DNA of 64,000 nt from Uranotaenia lowii (GCF_029784155.1 NC_073693.1:19436502-19500501); one strand, 5' to 3'. Positions 34,111-46,740 are shown, numbered from the stretch's first letter. Notes: generated from the letters alone by a model not told the origin. Numbers and translations: made by a program.

Positions 34111-34355
34111 AAGACAGCTAGATTTTCCACTTTCTAGTCGCAGATCAACTACGATGTGATAAGTGTGTCAAATTCTTATTGACCTAAGCAAGTTTCAGTT
34201 TAAATTCCGAAGTGTTAAGTGTACTCCACAAGTCATTTGGTCGAAATGGCAAATTCGCGTGTCAGGATTTCTGTGCAGAAAGACGAAATATTTATTACTT
34301 TTTGCAGGGAGCTTCTGTGATCCTGCGCGCATCTCGAAGGGATCTGATATCTGAG
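34111..34355. other. Non-repeat interruption of the 74-bp satellite
   Basis: About 245 bases unrelated to the modules separate the two satellite blocks. No inverted ends or target duplication are obvious. It could be an insertion, or the junction between two arrays. Confidence 0.5.
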
Positions 34356-34860
34356 TTGAGTGAACAGCTTGATCGTGTCTATAGAAATTTCAACTGAGTT
34401 GAGGGGACAGCTTGAAATTGAAAGGTTAGTTGAGAGGACAGCCTGAACCTATCGATTGAAATGTCAAGCGGCTTGAGAAGACAGCTTGAAATTTAAAGCG
34501 AGTTCAGAGGACAGCCTTAACGTATCGGTTGAAATTACAAGCGAGTTGAGACGACAGCTTGTAATTGAAAGGCGAGTTTAGAGGACAGCCTGAAAGTATC
34601 GATTGAAATATCAAGCGAACTGAGAGGACAGCCTGAACGTATTGAGCGGGTTGAGCGAAGAGCTTAAAATTGGAAGGCGAGTTTAGAGGACAGCCTGAAC
34701 GTATCGATAGAAATTTCAAGCGAGTTGAGAGGACAGCTTGAAATTGAGAGGCGAGTTGAGAGAACAGCCTGAACGTAGCGGTTAAAATTTCAAGCGGATT
34801 GAGAGGACAGCTTGAAATTGAAAGGCGTATCGAGGGAACAGCTGCAATATCTTATCAAAT
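34356..34860 (+). repeat. Composite 74-bp satellite, second block
   Basis: The same A and B modules as 32625-34110 resume in the same orientation and fade after about 34860. Confidence 0.9.
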
Positions 34861-35085
34861 TGATAATCATGTGAGTTGAGAAATGAGCCTAAGATTAGAA
34901 AGAAATTTTAAGCTAGTCGAGATGAGAGATTGAAATTTAAAAAAGTTGAGGTAATTTTCAATTATGAAGCGAAACTTCAGAAAGAGCTGGAAATTTAAAA
35001 AAAATCGAGAGGTCAGCTTTGATATCTTATCTAATTGCTCAAGATAAGATTCAACTATGGAGCGAGTCGAAAGAACATCTGACGA

Positions 35086-36219
35086 ATTTCACGCAAATTC
35101 GACACGAAATTCAACGAAACTTTCTGGGCATAAAAATCTTACCTAAGCAACTTGGCATGCACAGTTTTCCCAAAAATTATCCAGACTAGCATTTGAAAAG
35201 GGCCATAATTTTCAGACAAATATTCGAAAACATATTAAGCTTGAAAATAACAATTCCTTCACAAATGTGGTACATGAGAGAATTTTGAGAACATGTTTGA
35301 ATTTTTAGAAAAAATATTGGATGATTTTTTGAAATCCTACACTGAAAAAAATGCATTTGAAAATCTAAAACTCAATTTCCCAAAAAATGTCCTCTCAGAA
35401 TTTGATAATTTTTTGTCTAAGCCGGGTAATAATAAGACCTACAAGTCTTCCATACATTGCAACTTGTGCATATTTAAGGGAAAAAAGTTTTTCTAACCAA
35501 AACTTTTTCATGAGTTTTTGTTTTTCAAATCATGTAATTTTATTTGTAGTGTAGAATTTCAATCTTTAATTCAAGAACTGCTACGTTGAATTGAATGTCC
35601 TGATTTCACAACAACATTCGTTTTTCGTTTTTCATTAAAAAATAAAAAAGCTTTTGTTATTAAAACTTTTTTCCCTTCAGAATGCTCGCTTTGCGATGTT
35701 TAGAAGATTTGTAGAACACACTATTCCCCACCAACAGAAATCCATCGAATTCTGAGATGGAATTTTTTTTAAAATCGACTTTAAGTTTTAAATTTGCATT
35801 TTATTCAGTGTAGGATTTCCACTTACTTTTAACATCAGTTATTACAATCGAAGCACTTATTTCTTCAAAATCAGTAGAACCAACTGAACGAAGCAGTTTT
35901 TGATTCAAAGGCTGTAAATCTAAACTGAAAAAAAAACATTGACATACATTTTTCTCAGTGTAGGATTTAAAAAAAATCATTATTTTAAAAAAATCATTTA
36001 TTTTTTTCAAAACTCATGAACCACATTTGTGTAGAAATTGTAATTTTCGAGCTAAAAATGTTTGACTGAAAAGCTTGGTGCTTTTCAAATGCTAGTCTGG
36101 ATAATTTTTGGGAAAACTAATTATGCCAAGTTGCTTTACTAGGTAAGATCTTTACGCCTACAATGTTTCATTGAATTCTGAGAGAGTCATGCCAAGTTCG
36201 TGTCGATTTCACGTGAAAT
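35086..36219. mobile_element. 1.13-kb inverted-repeat (foldback) element
   Basis: About 190-200 bases at each end are inverted copies with small gaps: ATTTCACG...GACACGAA near 35087-35107 against its complement at about 36196-36219, and TTTTCCCAAAAATTATCCAG (35166-35185) against its exact complement near 36095-36114. Within the arms, ACACTGAAAAAAATG-type words (35340, and inverted at 35800 and 35950) are further symmetric blocks. No transposase is encoded. Confidence 0.7.
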
Positions 36220-36640
36220 CCATCATTATTATTATTTTGTTTTTAAATTTTGTTGTTTTAATATTTTTTTTTCATTTTTGTCCTTCTTAACTTTCTTGCC
36301 ATTTTTTGCCATTGTTTTTTTTTCGACTTTTATGGTCATTTGTATCACGCTTGTCATTGTTTTTCAACTATTGATTTTTTTGCATTTTAGCCCTTATTTT
36401 GCTTATTTTTTGTTTTTTCTGTCAGTTTTTTTTTTTTAATATATTTTGCGATTTCGTTGTCAATTTAGTTCAATCATGTTCCAAAGTTTTTCGTTATTTG
36501 TGTCTTCTTTTTTTTTCAATCTATCCAGTTGTTATTTCTGTAGCTGTGTTTTTATTTAGTTTTTTTTTGTATTTTTGACATTTTTGATTTTTTTTTCTTT
36601 TTTTCTCAATTCAAACCTTACAAATCTTTCAAATGGTGGA
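36220..36640. repeat. T-rich low-complexity tract
   Basis: Runs of T separated by short words; the frames are Phe/Leu artefacts. Confidence 0.6.
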
Positions 36641-36718
36641 CAAATCTGAAACTATCTTACTCTGCTTTAACTTCCTCTTATTTTTGAAACATTGTTCAAT
36701 GACTACATTTATAGAGTA

Positions 36719-37169
36719 AGGTTGCCATATTGCTCGGTTTTATCCGGGTTTACCTGTATATTTAATATTTAATAATTTATTTAATATTTAATAATTTATT
36801 TAATATTTAATAATTTAATAAATTGGAAAAAATTTCGGTCCGGCCCGGTTGCTCGGATTTCATTGAAAAAAGCCCGGATTAAGCCCGTTTTTATTCACTT
36901 TATGTCCAAAGCCGAATTCTAAGAGCAAGCGTTATAAAAAAAAATCATTGAAGGTTTTTTGGAAGTTTAAAACATAATTGAAAATCTGCTGACGAATTTT
37001 GATTAATTTTTTTTTAAAGTTTTTTTTCTTTGATTTTGTTTTGTTTATCCTGGGTTTTGACCAAATTTGTCCGGATTTTTAGTCGACTATTTTGAAATCA
37101 AATACCCGGGTTTGCCGAACTTTTTAGATAAAATAGTCCGGATTTGTGCTGCATAAATTTTGGCAACCT
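36719..37169 (+). mobile_element. TA-flanked AGGTTGCC inverted-repeat element, copy 2
   Basis: Begins AGGTTGCCATATTGCTCGG, ends AAATTTTGGCAACCT, flanked by TA at 36717-36718 and 37170-37171. It is the opposite-orientation relative of 23088-23476. It also carries three tandem copies of an 18-base TTAATATTTAATAATTTA unit near 36757-36820, absent from copy 1. Confidence 0.7.
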
Positions 37170-37171
37170 TA

Positions 37172-40100
37172 TTATAAAGTGCTGATACCAAGATATCGGT
37201 CCACGTTTGGAATCATTAAAAATGTACTTAAAGTGACTTCGGGGAGCTGACATTATGCGGTTTAAGTTTTTCACTTCTTTTTTTGTTCTGACATGTATTG
37301 TGAGCCTATTTGTATGAAATCGATAGATTTTTCTACGGTTGTTGAATTAAAATGAATTTTTCGCTTGGTATTTTCGACCTACACAATGACTAGTTTCCAA
37401 TTTTCTTGTATCCTCTATCTATCATCCATTAAAATGTTAATCGAAACTCAAAGAGGTTGAAATTCAGTACAGACTGGTCTTTTACGAAAACAGTCCAAGT
37501 AAGATGGTCTTCGACTACAAAAAGAGACTTCTTGAAGAGTAACTTATTCGTCTCCAGTTTGTCCAAATTTAATTGTTCTTCGTCATGTTTTTTTTTCTAT
37601 TTTATATATTCGTGGATTAATTGTGAAGGTTGACCTCCGTTCATATTTTCAATTACCGGTTAACCAACAACTCCCAAACCTAGGATAACATTGGAACAAG
37701 TAACCCCTAGTTAAGTGCTTGTGGAGAACGGTGCCAAAATGTCTGGAGGGATGATACCCATTGAGTTGAGAAACAGTAACTGACTTTTTCTTCTGTTTCG
37801 TTTTTGTTTTGATAACTTAGGAGGATGAAAAGTAGCTAGTTTTCAAGTTGATGCTCCCCAAAGTTTCTCTCCAGATGGATGACTTTGAATTTGATGAAGC
37901 TGATGTGCTTCGGTTAAGGAGCTTCACCAAAAACATGGGAAGGACGATGTCTGCTGGCGATTGTCATCAATTTTTGTTTTTTCGCTTTTCATTGACAGAA
38001 AACTCCGGGAAAAGACGACAGAAAAAGTAGTCAGTACGATAAAAGCTCTCGTTTTCACTCCTCGTGTTTTTCCCATCGGCCAACCAGCAAGGTTTCGGTC
38101 TGTGCCGTACCAAGTGTTTTCGAGGACATGCGTACTAGCACCCATAAAATCGGAATCGACCGGATAGGAAGCAGTAGGGAAAAAATCTGACTTCCAGTTC
38201 AGTTTTTGGAGCTGTTGGAAGGTTTTTAAGGAGAGGCATGAAGAAAAAGGCAAAATCCAACCGTTCCGAAACGTGTATTCCGGGGAGGCGAGAATGAAAA
38301 ATTATGCCTTGTACCACCCGGAATAATGGCTTTTCGAGCACCGGGTTTTCTGACACTTTCTCCCGGACCGGATGGGCTCTTTGGGGATTCGCTCGGGTGG
38401 GTGTGAATCCGGAAAGAGATACCGCGGTGTGGTGTGGCTGGAAAGGAACTCCCAAAAACCATCAAAGGCAAAATCGGAGGGTGGTGGTTTTGCCGCCGAA
38501 TCCGGCATGTTTAGGAGCAGTCATGAAGCCACCCGGAATAGGTTGACCTAGTTTCTCGACTTTGCCCGCCGTCGGCACAATTCCTGCTGCATGACCTGCT
38601 GGAATGTTAAGAATTTTTTCTCCCGATAGGCATATCGACGGAAACGTAGCCTGTTTTCCATCAGATCGGTCTCTCGGAAGACTGACAAGAAAGGTTGATT
38701 TTCTTGCAGCTGAGCCCCAGAAGGATGTGGCAAAAAATCTGACGTATCTCCAGAAGTTGATCTAGAACCTAGGAGAATTCAGATCCGTTTGGAAGAAGAG
38801 GAAAAACATCCTTTCTAGATGTCGAAATTGTTGCGTAGGCGTCAATGTCAGCCAGTAGAAGATTCATCTCGGGTGGCAGCTAGGGAACCATGGAAGTGAT
38901 TGCGCTGTCATGTTTATTACCTCGGTCTCCGTCCGCTTCAGAGTGTACTCACTCGCGTGGGAGGATTTTGTGGCAACCATGACATGAGCAGGGTGTCGAC
39001 AGAGTTTTCCCCCATTTATTGCCGGAACAAAAATCCATAAGAAACTTTCCGGGTTTCCCATTTATTATTCATAACAGTTTTTTCCGGTACAAGGTTAAGC
39101 CGGTTGAACCACAACCGAGAGCGCAGATAAAAACACATTTCGGTACCGAGCTATAAATAGCTGTCCTCTCCCTCATTCCGTCGATTCCTTCGAGGGTTAT
39201 AATTGAATTTCTCGACTACACTGAAAAGAACCCCATTAGTCGTCGAATCTCTTTATCGTTTTTCAATCTTTCGGTTACTGAACCGTTAATGAACTCTCGT
39301 CACTCGGAACGGATCGTTGAAAGAGGAAAATCTGTTCCAGGGTTTTTGTTTCCCTTTCTTCAGACTTTGTCAATCATGTGGTGAATTGGCCACGGGTTCA
39401 CCACTTCATAAAGCATAAATTTTCCACGAAGTCGGTGTTCCAGTGATTGTAAAAGACATTTTAAGTCAGCATAACGGAACAGCTCAAAAGTTTCTGACAT
39501 ATTCAGATCAAATACAGCATTCATATTCAAAATTAGACTTTTAGGTTTGTTCGAAAGAATCAGTATGGTGGCCACTCATTAGGAAAAGACGGAAAAAAGT
39601 CGCGATTTGAAACCCATTGGAAAAATATGGAAAAAAAATCGGGAATTCCTACTAGAAATCTGGAATTCTTTATTAAACTGCCTTGTGCATATATTTCAGT
39701 GCATCCATTGATTCAGGATAATTAAAAATCCATGTTTAATTGTTTCAAGATAACTTAAAAACCATGTTCCTAAAAATAATACTCGAAATTTCGAGCAACT
39801 TCAAAAATGATATAAATCTTAGACTTCAGCCCAGTTTCAACCATGGAATAAATGAAAGATTTTCCCGTTTAGATTTATTTGCGTTCAATTTGCTTCTTCT
39901 TTTTGTTTAAGTAATGGAATGTCATAGCAAAAATATAAACATCAATAAAGAAAGCACATAATTGAAATTACTCGTGTAATTAAAAAAAGCTTTAGAAATT
40001 GGTACTTCGATTACGGGTTGATATCTGCATATGAAGTGAATATAAGAGATTTGTCGTTTACTTTGAAGATATTTCTTGAATCTTTAATTTTTTAATAATC

Positions 40101-40385
40101 GGTTGAAAACAAAGAATTAGATATTTTAAACGAATAAACTTTCAATAAATGCGTAGCATGGTTACGAATTTTGGAGCTTGTCAGGTAATTTATGTTAGAA
40201 TTTAAAATTTAAACCCTCAGTGAACTTTTTAACGGACATTTAGTTGGGTTTGACCTGACCAGGCCGAACTGATCGCCATCACCTTGAGAAAATTTTGAAA
40301 CAACAGAATTCGAATCTCATCTAAAAGATCCAATAAACAAATATGATTGACGGAATCTAGTTCCTTGGATTAAAAACTACTGAAC
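37172..40385. other. 3.2 kb without a recognisable gene
   Basis: 37.8-39.4 kb is less AT-rich and has several overlapping frames of 60-109 codons on both strands (for example 37924-38253 -), none with a domain or splice pattern. A clean TATAAATA lies at 39152-39159 and is listed separately. From 39.56 kb onward, sequence such as GGAAAAGACGGAAAAAAGTCG suggests an old repeat of unknown type. Confidence 0.4.
39152..39159 (+). promoter_or_regulatory. TATA-box-like motif
   Basis: CTATAAATAG sits in less AT-rich sequence, and a start would be expected about 30 bases downstream, near 39185. No transcript or frame supports it. Confidence 0.2.
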
Positions 40386-42100
40386 AAAAATGACACAAAT
40401 GACAAAAATTATAAAATGACAAAAATGAAAAAAAAACTACTAAAATGACAAAAATTACAAAAATGGCAAAAATTACAAAAACGAAGAAAATGACGAAAAT
40501 GATAAAAGTGACAAAAATTATAAAAAGAACAAGATTATAAGAAAGACAAAAATGCCAAAATGACGAAAATTCGAAAAGTTATAAGAATGGCAAAAATGAC
40601 AAAAATTACAAAAATGTCCAAAATGACAAAAACAACAAAAATAACAAAGATGACAAAAATGATAAAAACGACAAAAATGACAAAAATGATAAAAAATGAC
40701 AAAAATGATAAAAAAAAAATGACAAAAACGACAAAAATGACAAATATGTCAAAAATGTTAAAAAAACTACAAAAATGACAAATATGACAAAATGACAAAC
40801 ATTACGAAAAAGACGAAAATGAAAAAAATGACAAAAACGACAAAAATGACAATAATGACAAAATTGACAAAAACGTCAAAAATGCCAAAAATGACAAAAA
40901 TGACTAAAATGACAACAGTGCAAAAAAATGACAAAAATGACGAAAATAACAAAAAAAATAAAAAGGACAAAGATTATAAAAACGACAGAAACGAAAAAAA
41001 TGACAAAAATGAAAACAATGACGAAAATGACAAAAATGACAAAACTGATAAAAATGATAAAAATGATAAAAATGATAAAAATGACAAAAATGACAAAAAA
41101 AAATGACAAATGTGACAAAAATGACAAAAATGACGAAAATGACAAAAATGACAAAATGACGAAAATGATAAAAATGACAAAAATGACAAGAATGACAAAA
41201 CGACAAGAAAAACGAAAAAGACGAGAATGATAACAATGACAAAAATGACGAAAATGACAAAAAATATAAAAAGGACAAAGATTATAAAAAGGACTAAAAT
41301 CACAAAAAATGACAAAAAAAAAACAAAAATGACAAAAGGACACAAATGACAAAAATAACAACAATGACAAAAATGACAACCATGACAAAAATGACAAAAC
41401 TGAAAAAAATGATAAAAATGATAAAAAAGAAAAAAATGACAGAAATGACCAAAATGACAAATATGACAAAACTGATAAAAATGATGAAAATGACCAAAAT
41501 GACAGAAATGACAAAAATTACAAAAATCACAAAAATCACAAAATGACTAAAATCATAAAAACGACAAAAATTACAAAAATGACAAAAATGACAAAATTGA
41601 CAAAAATGACAACAATGACAAAAATGACAAAACTGATAAAAATGATAAAAATGACAAAAATGACAGAAATGACAGAAATGACAAAAATGACAAAAGTGAC
41701 AAAATCGATAAAAATGAAAAAATATAAAAAATGACAAAAACGACAAAAATGGCAATAATGACAAAAATGGCAAAATGACAAAAATGACAAATATGATAAA
41801 AATGACAAAAATGACAAAAATTATAAAAATGACAAAAATGACAAAAATGACAAAAGTTACAAAAATTTCAAAAATGACAAAAATACCAAAAAATGACAAA
41901 AATGACAAAAATGACGAAAATGACGAAAATGATAAAAATGATAAAAATGACAAAAATGATGAAAAAGAGGAAAATGATAATAATGACAAAAATGACGAAA
42001 ATGACAAAAAGTATTAAAAGGACAAAGATTATAAAAAGGACAGAAATGATAAAAATTACATAAATGACAAAAATGATAAAAAATCAAAATGACATAAATG
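40386..42100 (+). repeat. 1.7-kb array of the 9-bp unit AAAAATGAC
   Basis: Near-perfect runs of ACAAAAATG with single-base variants (GATAAAAAT, GACGAAAAT) extend over the interval. All three plus frames read Met-Thr-Lys or Asn-Asp-Lys and all minus frames Phe-Val-Ile-Phe; none is a gene. Confidence 0.95.
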
Positions 42101-43140
42101 ATCCCTAATCAATGCTGTTTTTTGAAACGTTTGCAGTTTCCTGAAGCTTGACCTTTAACATATAACTTCAAATTTTTAATTGTGGTCGAAGTTATAACCA
42201 ATTTTACTGATTGTAATCTTTCGGCACAAAAACAACATATTTGACTTATTATCACTCCATCATCGTTTTTGCGTAATAGCACGATTCCAGATGCAACTTA
42301 AACAAAGTATAAATTTTGTGGGATCTATTGGAGTGATTCGCAGAGTAAACGGTTGCATTTGGAGATATGTATTTGTATTTTGGCCATTCATCGTCAATCG
42401 TTATAAAAGACTGAGTAATATGCAGTTTCTATAGATCGTTAGCTTGCTCACATTCTAAACATTAAATTTTTCAGATTTTCTCCTTATTTTTCTACGGGAA
42501 ATACAGGCAAGACTTGTCAACGAAATGTTTCTGATTGGAAACCTTCGAGGTGACCGCTAAGAGTTAGTTTTGTTGTTCAAAACGGAATTTTTCAATATAT
42601 CTTCACACAAGCAGTCTAAGTATTTTGCGCACGATTTGACCACCGTATTTTGATTATTTTACCGGTTGGCAGCTTTTCTTCCTTTTACAAATGAAGTCTG
42701 GCCTATTTATAATTCAGCGAGATGAACCAGTCAGAGAAACTTGACCTTTTTCTATCATTTCCTCTATTCACATTTTCGGATTGAGCTTGAAAAAACCTCT
42801 TACATTCCTCTCACTTCACAATCTTGACATTTATTCAAATTTTAGCTCACTATTGGGTTCTAGGACTCTTAAACGATTTACTATATACATTTTGGTCGAA
42901 TACTTGATTTCCAGCGGTTTTTTGGAACTTTTCTGTATTTTTCTCGATCCTGCCCAAAAAATTATGTCAATGAATTTCAGTATTGGAAGCTATCACAAAA
43001 ACCACTTGGCAGATTGCCACCAAACTTTGTACACGTACACATTACATTACTAGGTAGCTTCACTGAAAACTTCATTAATTTCCATCCTTGAATTCAATGC
43101 CAAACAAAGTGTTGCATTTTTTTCGAATACACTCCTTACT
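42101..43140. other. No gene seen
   Basis: AT-rich sequence. The 90-codon frame at 42781-43053 has no recognisable content. Confidence 0.4.
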
Positions 43141-43177
43141 CTATAAATTAAAGGGAATCAATTAAAGGGAATTCAAA

Positions 43178-43245
43178 TGAATTAAAATGAATAAAAATTA
43201 TTAAAAATGAATAAAAATGAATAAAAATTAATTAAAATGAAAAAA
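43178..43245 (+). repeat. ATAAAAATGA microsatellite, left
   Basis: Repeats of AATAAAAATG lie directly left of the SINE; a similar array lies right of it at 43545-43620. Confidence 0.7.
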
Positions 43246-43255
43246 AGGAGAATTT

Positions 43256-43455
43256 TTTTTTTTTTTTGTTTCGATTATAGTCGTTTTACCATCTTTATGG
43301 CATTCGCGACTTTATCAACGTTACAGTTGGCGGATCGTTATTGAAAAACTTATCCGGTACAACTGTGTTCGATGTTTACTCTTGGGCTCGAACTCGCGGA
43401 CATCGGCTCAATAGAAACAACAGACTTGCCAACTGAGCTATATCACAAGCCCATT
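43256..43455 (-). mobile_element. tRNA-derived SINE
   Basis: On the minus strand it starts near GGGCTTGTGATATAGCTCAG. TAGCTCAGTTGG (43429-43440) is an exact A box and GCGAGTTCGAGCC (43386-43398) a good B box, about 35 bases apart, so RNA polymerase III could transcribe it. About 60 bases of tRNA-unrelated body follow, then a two-step hairpin (43279-43311) and an A-rich tail (T-run at 43256-43267 on the plus strand). Total about 200 bases. It would rely on a LINE for movement. I do not assign it to a named mosquito SINE family. Confidence 0.75.
43279..43311 (-). repeat. SINE 3' hairpin
   Basis: AGTCGT pairs with GCGACT (one G-T pair) and CCAT pairs with ATGG inside it. Stem, spacer and loop lengths are the same as at 4955 and 49172. 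Confidence 0.6.
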
Positions 43456-43544
43456 TTATCGCGTTCTGGTCTAACGAACGATCATGAATCAACCTTTTCA
43501 GTTCTGCTTATGAGTTAAATGATTTAAAAAAAGAGAAATGAAAT

Positions 43545-43620
43545 GAATAAAAATGAATAAAAATGAATAAAGATGCATAAAAATGAATAAAAATGAATAA
43601 AGATGAATAAAAATGTGCAA
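43545..43620 (+). repeat. ATAAAAATGA microsatellite, right
   Basis: AATGAATAAA-type units resembling those left of the SINE. The SINE may have landed in, or helped seed, this array. Confidence 0.7.
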
Positions 43621-45980
43621 AATCGAACTGTTTTTAGAAACAACATTACCTTCTAGTTTTCGTTAAAACAGGACCAATTTAATTTAGACAAACACCATAA
43701 ATACGTTTTTATGTTCTTAAATGGTGATCAAATGCAACAATAAAAACCAAAGATTTTAAAAAAATATTTAACAAATGCGCAAAATTAGGACCAGTCATCA
43801 GTTTAAAAAGTTGAAATCTTCTGATTTTTGGGTTATTAAAAAATATAATTAAACCCCTATATTAAAGGTAGAAAACCGTTACGTCAAGAATGATTTTGTT
43901 TTTGTTTTTGAGAATCGGGAATTTTGTGAAATCATGCGGGAAAAAGTCGAAAAAAAAATGCGGGAAATCTAAAATTGAACTTGAATCAGTTATCTGTTTA
44001 AGAAAACATGCATATCTTTTTTTGACGGTCGCCATCGAAAGTCGCTGCACTATTTCTCTCCTCTTACCTAAATCGTCATCGACGTTGCGCGTTGAAAAAT
44101 TTCTCTAAGTTAAAAACCGAACAAAATCTTGAATTATTTTGAAATTCGTTATTTTTTATGATAGAGGAAGTTTTTTTTCTTTTTTGTTGATTTTTTTTTT
44201 TGTTTTCATTCATTTATTTTCATTATTCAATTTTAGATTCCTGTTTGAAGAAGAATAACGGAAATTATTAAACAAACCCACATAAAAAGGTATAGCATGT
44301 TTAAGACTCTATGAAAAAGATTTCACAGACTATCGAAAATGAAATAACAAAAATCAGGCCGATTTTTTGCAAAAACATCTAATCATCAAACCACTGTGAT
44401 CTTTACTACAATCCCAAAGTAAAAAGAAACAATATCCAATGGACAATAGCGAATATTGCCGATTCAAAGAAGAACTTCTGAAAATCTGTGGAACGTGTGG
44501 GTGGAAACGATATCATATCGAGATAAGTGTAGGATAATTTTCCTTTGATGGCGTTTCTCCCCTTCCCGGTTTGGCGTAATAGTATTGGGACTGTGTAGCA
44601 TCACACTGGCAGACAGGAAATGGAATCTAGATTGAGCATCTATTTGAAATGATTCATGGTTTCAAGGTGGCAAGGGTCGTCCTTCGAGTGAGGAAACGAT
44701 TGTGTCGGTTGGCAGGAAGTTTCTCGAATTAATCAATTCCTGGAGATTTGAAAGTGATTTATGATTTTCTTGGCAGCAAAAACATTTTAGATATTATTAA
44801 GCAAAAATATAACCAGAGCGATGTGATGTTTTTCAACGTTCGTTCTGCATATAGCATTAACTTGAAAATTGCTGAAGAAAAAAGTATCGAAAAAATTGCA
44901 AGCAACATGTAGATATATAGTTTCCAGAGCCAGTAATCCGGTAAAAAATGCAGATAATAACCTAGTTAAAAAAAATGAAACATGGAATCTCACCAAACTT
45001 ACCCGATGCGTACAGTTCTCCCACATCACGAAAACTCTAACAAGACACAAAAAGGTGCTGCTATTACCAGCATGAAGTTTGACTTACAACCGTTTCAGAG
45101 CTCGTCTTCTGCTCATGTGTATGGGCAATCATGTGGAGCAAAGGGCTGTAATTTAATTTTCTCCAGAATAATCTGGGAATTGCTCTCTCCATCATGCATG
45201 GTATGATGGTTGATGTTTTGCATATTCTCGGGCTCTGCTGATGAACAACGCCATAAACATAATTATTTCGTCGTGCTGTTGGCATAATTTTGGAAGCTAC
45301 CAACTTACGTACATGACTGGAGTCTTTTCCGTGTTCTTTTCAAAAGCCATTTGGGAAAGGTGCACTCGTTAGGGCGACTTATTTTTGTAATCGGTTAAAA
45401 TTTACAAAACTTTAATTTTTATTTTTGAAAACATAAACGGACTGGTATGACACGGTTTTTGACGGTCGCCATGCAAAGAGTTGTTTTTCTGGTTATTGTG
45501 AATTCGAACTCGTTAAACCAAGTTTTGACGGTCGCCATGCAAGAAGTTTTTTTTTTGTCTTCATAAGACAAAGGTTCGATATTTAAAATCTTTTTGTTTT
45601 CAATTTTTTCAAAAGAATTTTTGAGATACACAGGAACTTTTCATATGAAATTTATCCTAATCAAAAAGTCAAAAAATAATCACTACCACCCTAGCCAAAA
45701 CAGCAGCATGTGTTCCGAGGGAATGCACTCGTTTGACTTCGTCATCAGCAACAGCACTCTTTTTCGACAACAAGAACGGCAGTCATAAAAGGAGGGTGGC
45801 AGCAGCATCAGCATGACACGAGAAAAATTTAACCTTTTAATCTTATAACGGTTCTCTCTTCACTCGGTGGTGTTGATGTTGTTGTTTGGAGTGCATGCTC
45901 GCTGTTTATGTTTCACTTCTTTTTCTGCTGTTCTATGATGGCGCGCAGCAAGGTTTCTTTCGAACGCTCCAGCCAAAACT
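43621..45980. other. No gene; three copies of a short GC-containing motif
   Basis: TTTGACGGTCGCCAT occurs at 44021, 45458 and 45525 in the same orientation, in otherwise unrelated AT-rich surroundings. Frames of 60-90 codons show nothing recognisable. Confidence 0.45.
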
Positions 45981-46110
45981 AAAGCGATGCATATGTGGGA
46001 TGATGATGATGATGATGGGTGTTGTTGGAAACATAACTTACATATCTTCAGGAGAACCAAGGAACACTGACTGACGACGATGATGATGATGACGATGAGG
46101 GCGATGATGC
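45981..46110 (+). repeat. GAT trinucleotide repeats
   Basis: GATGATGATGATGATGGG near 45998 and CGATGATGATGATGACGATG near 46078. Confidence 0.7.
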
Positions 46111-46740
46111 TGCGGGAATGTCTTAAATTGTTGGAGGTATCCCTTGTTATGACTAAAATCATCGGTCAGAAGATTCTGAATGATTGACTCTGTGAGTCGT
46201 TGATATACACTATATTTTGATACTTATACTTTTGAGGAATCAAATATTTATCAACATTTTCTTCTCAACGTGTGCCAAGGTAGAGCTTCAGATGATACAT
46301 ATACATAATATATGCCAACAAAAACTTTTGAAATATGGGCCAAATCTAAAACGCCAGACATTTTAAAATGCCTATTCGGGATCTAACAAGTTCATTATGG
46401 ATAATTTGAAATTTTTTGTTTATACTTTATTTTTTTCTCAGTTTTGTTTACAGCGCTGATATGCGATTTGTTGAAGAGGAGACGCAGGCTAGTAGATAAA
46501 AAATTCTGAAAGCCACTAAACTGAAAAATTAATGTAAACATTGTTTTAATATTTCGGTTAAGATTTCAAGCGATATCCGGTTTGTATAAAGGCCCCATTG
46601 AAGCCAATGTCTATCTCTACAAACTGCATATAATGCTCCCAATTTACCTCAATGCTCTGAGATTTGCATTCGGTTTTGGAAGGGTCTGTTATTTAAGCTA
46701 TCAGTAGTCTTCTTGATCTACATTCAAATCCATAAATGTT
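46111..46740. other. No gene seen
   Basis: AT-rich sequence without recognisable domains or RNA signals. Confidence 0.4.

Noticed and set aside
33069..34130. Minus-strand frames with repeated SSQLAFQF and WNFNRY peptides
   Set aside because: The 74-bp satellite shifts frame between units, so no continuous repeat protein is encoded.
32625..34860. CRISPR-like array
   Set aside because: The repeats are contiguous and degenerate without unique spacers, and the DNA is eukaryotic in character.
39152..39190. TATA-type promoter of a gene
   Set aside because: A single TATAAATA motif with no downstream frame or donor; recorded only as a motif.
40560..42017. Many long frames reading MTKMTKMTK or NDKNDKND, and Phe/Val/Ile-rich frames of up to 235 codons on the other strand
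   Set aside because: Direct translation of the 9-bp AAAAATGAC array; no start context, domain or codon bias beyond the repeat.
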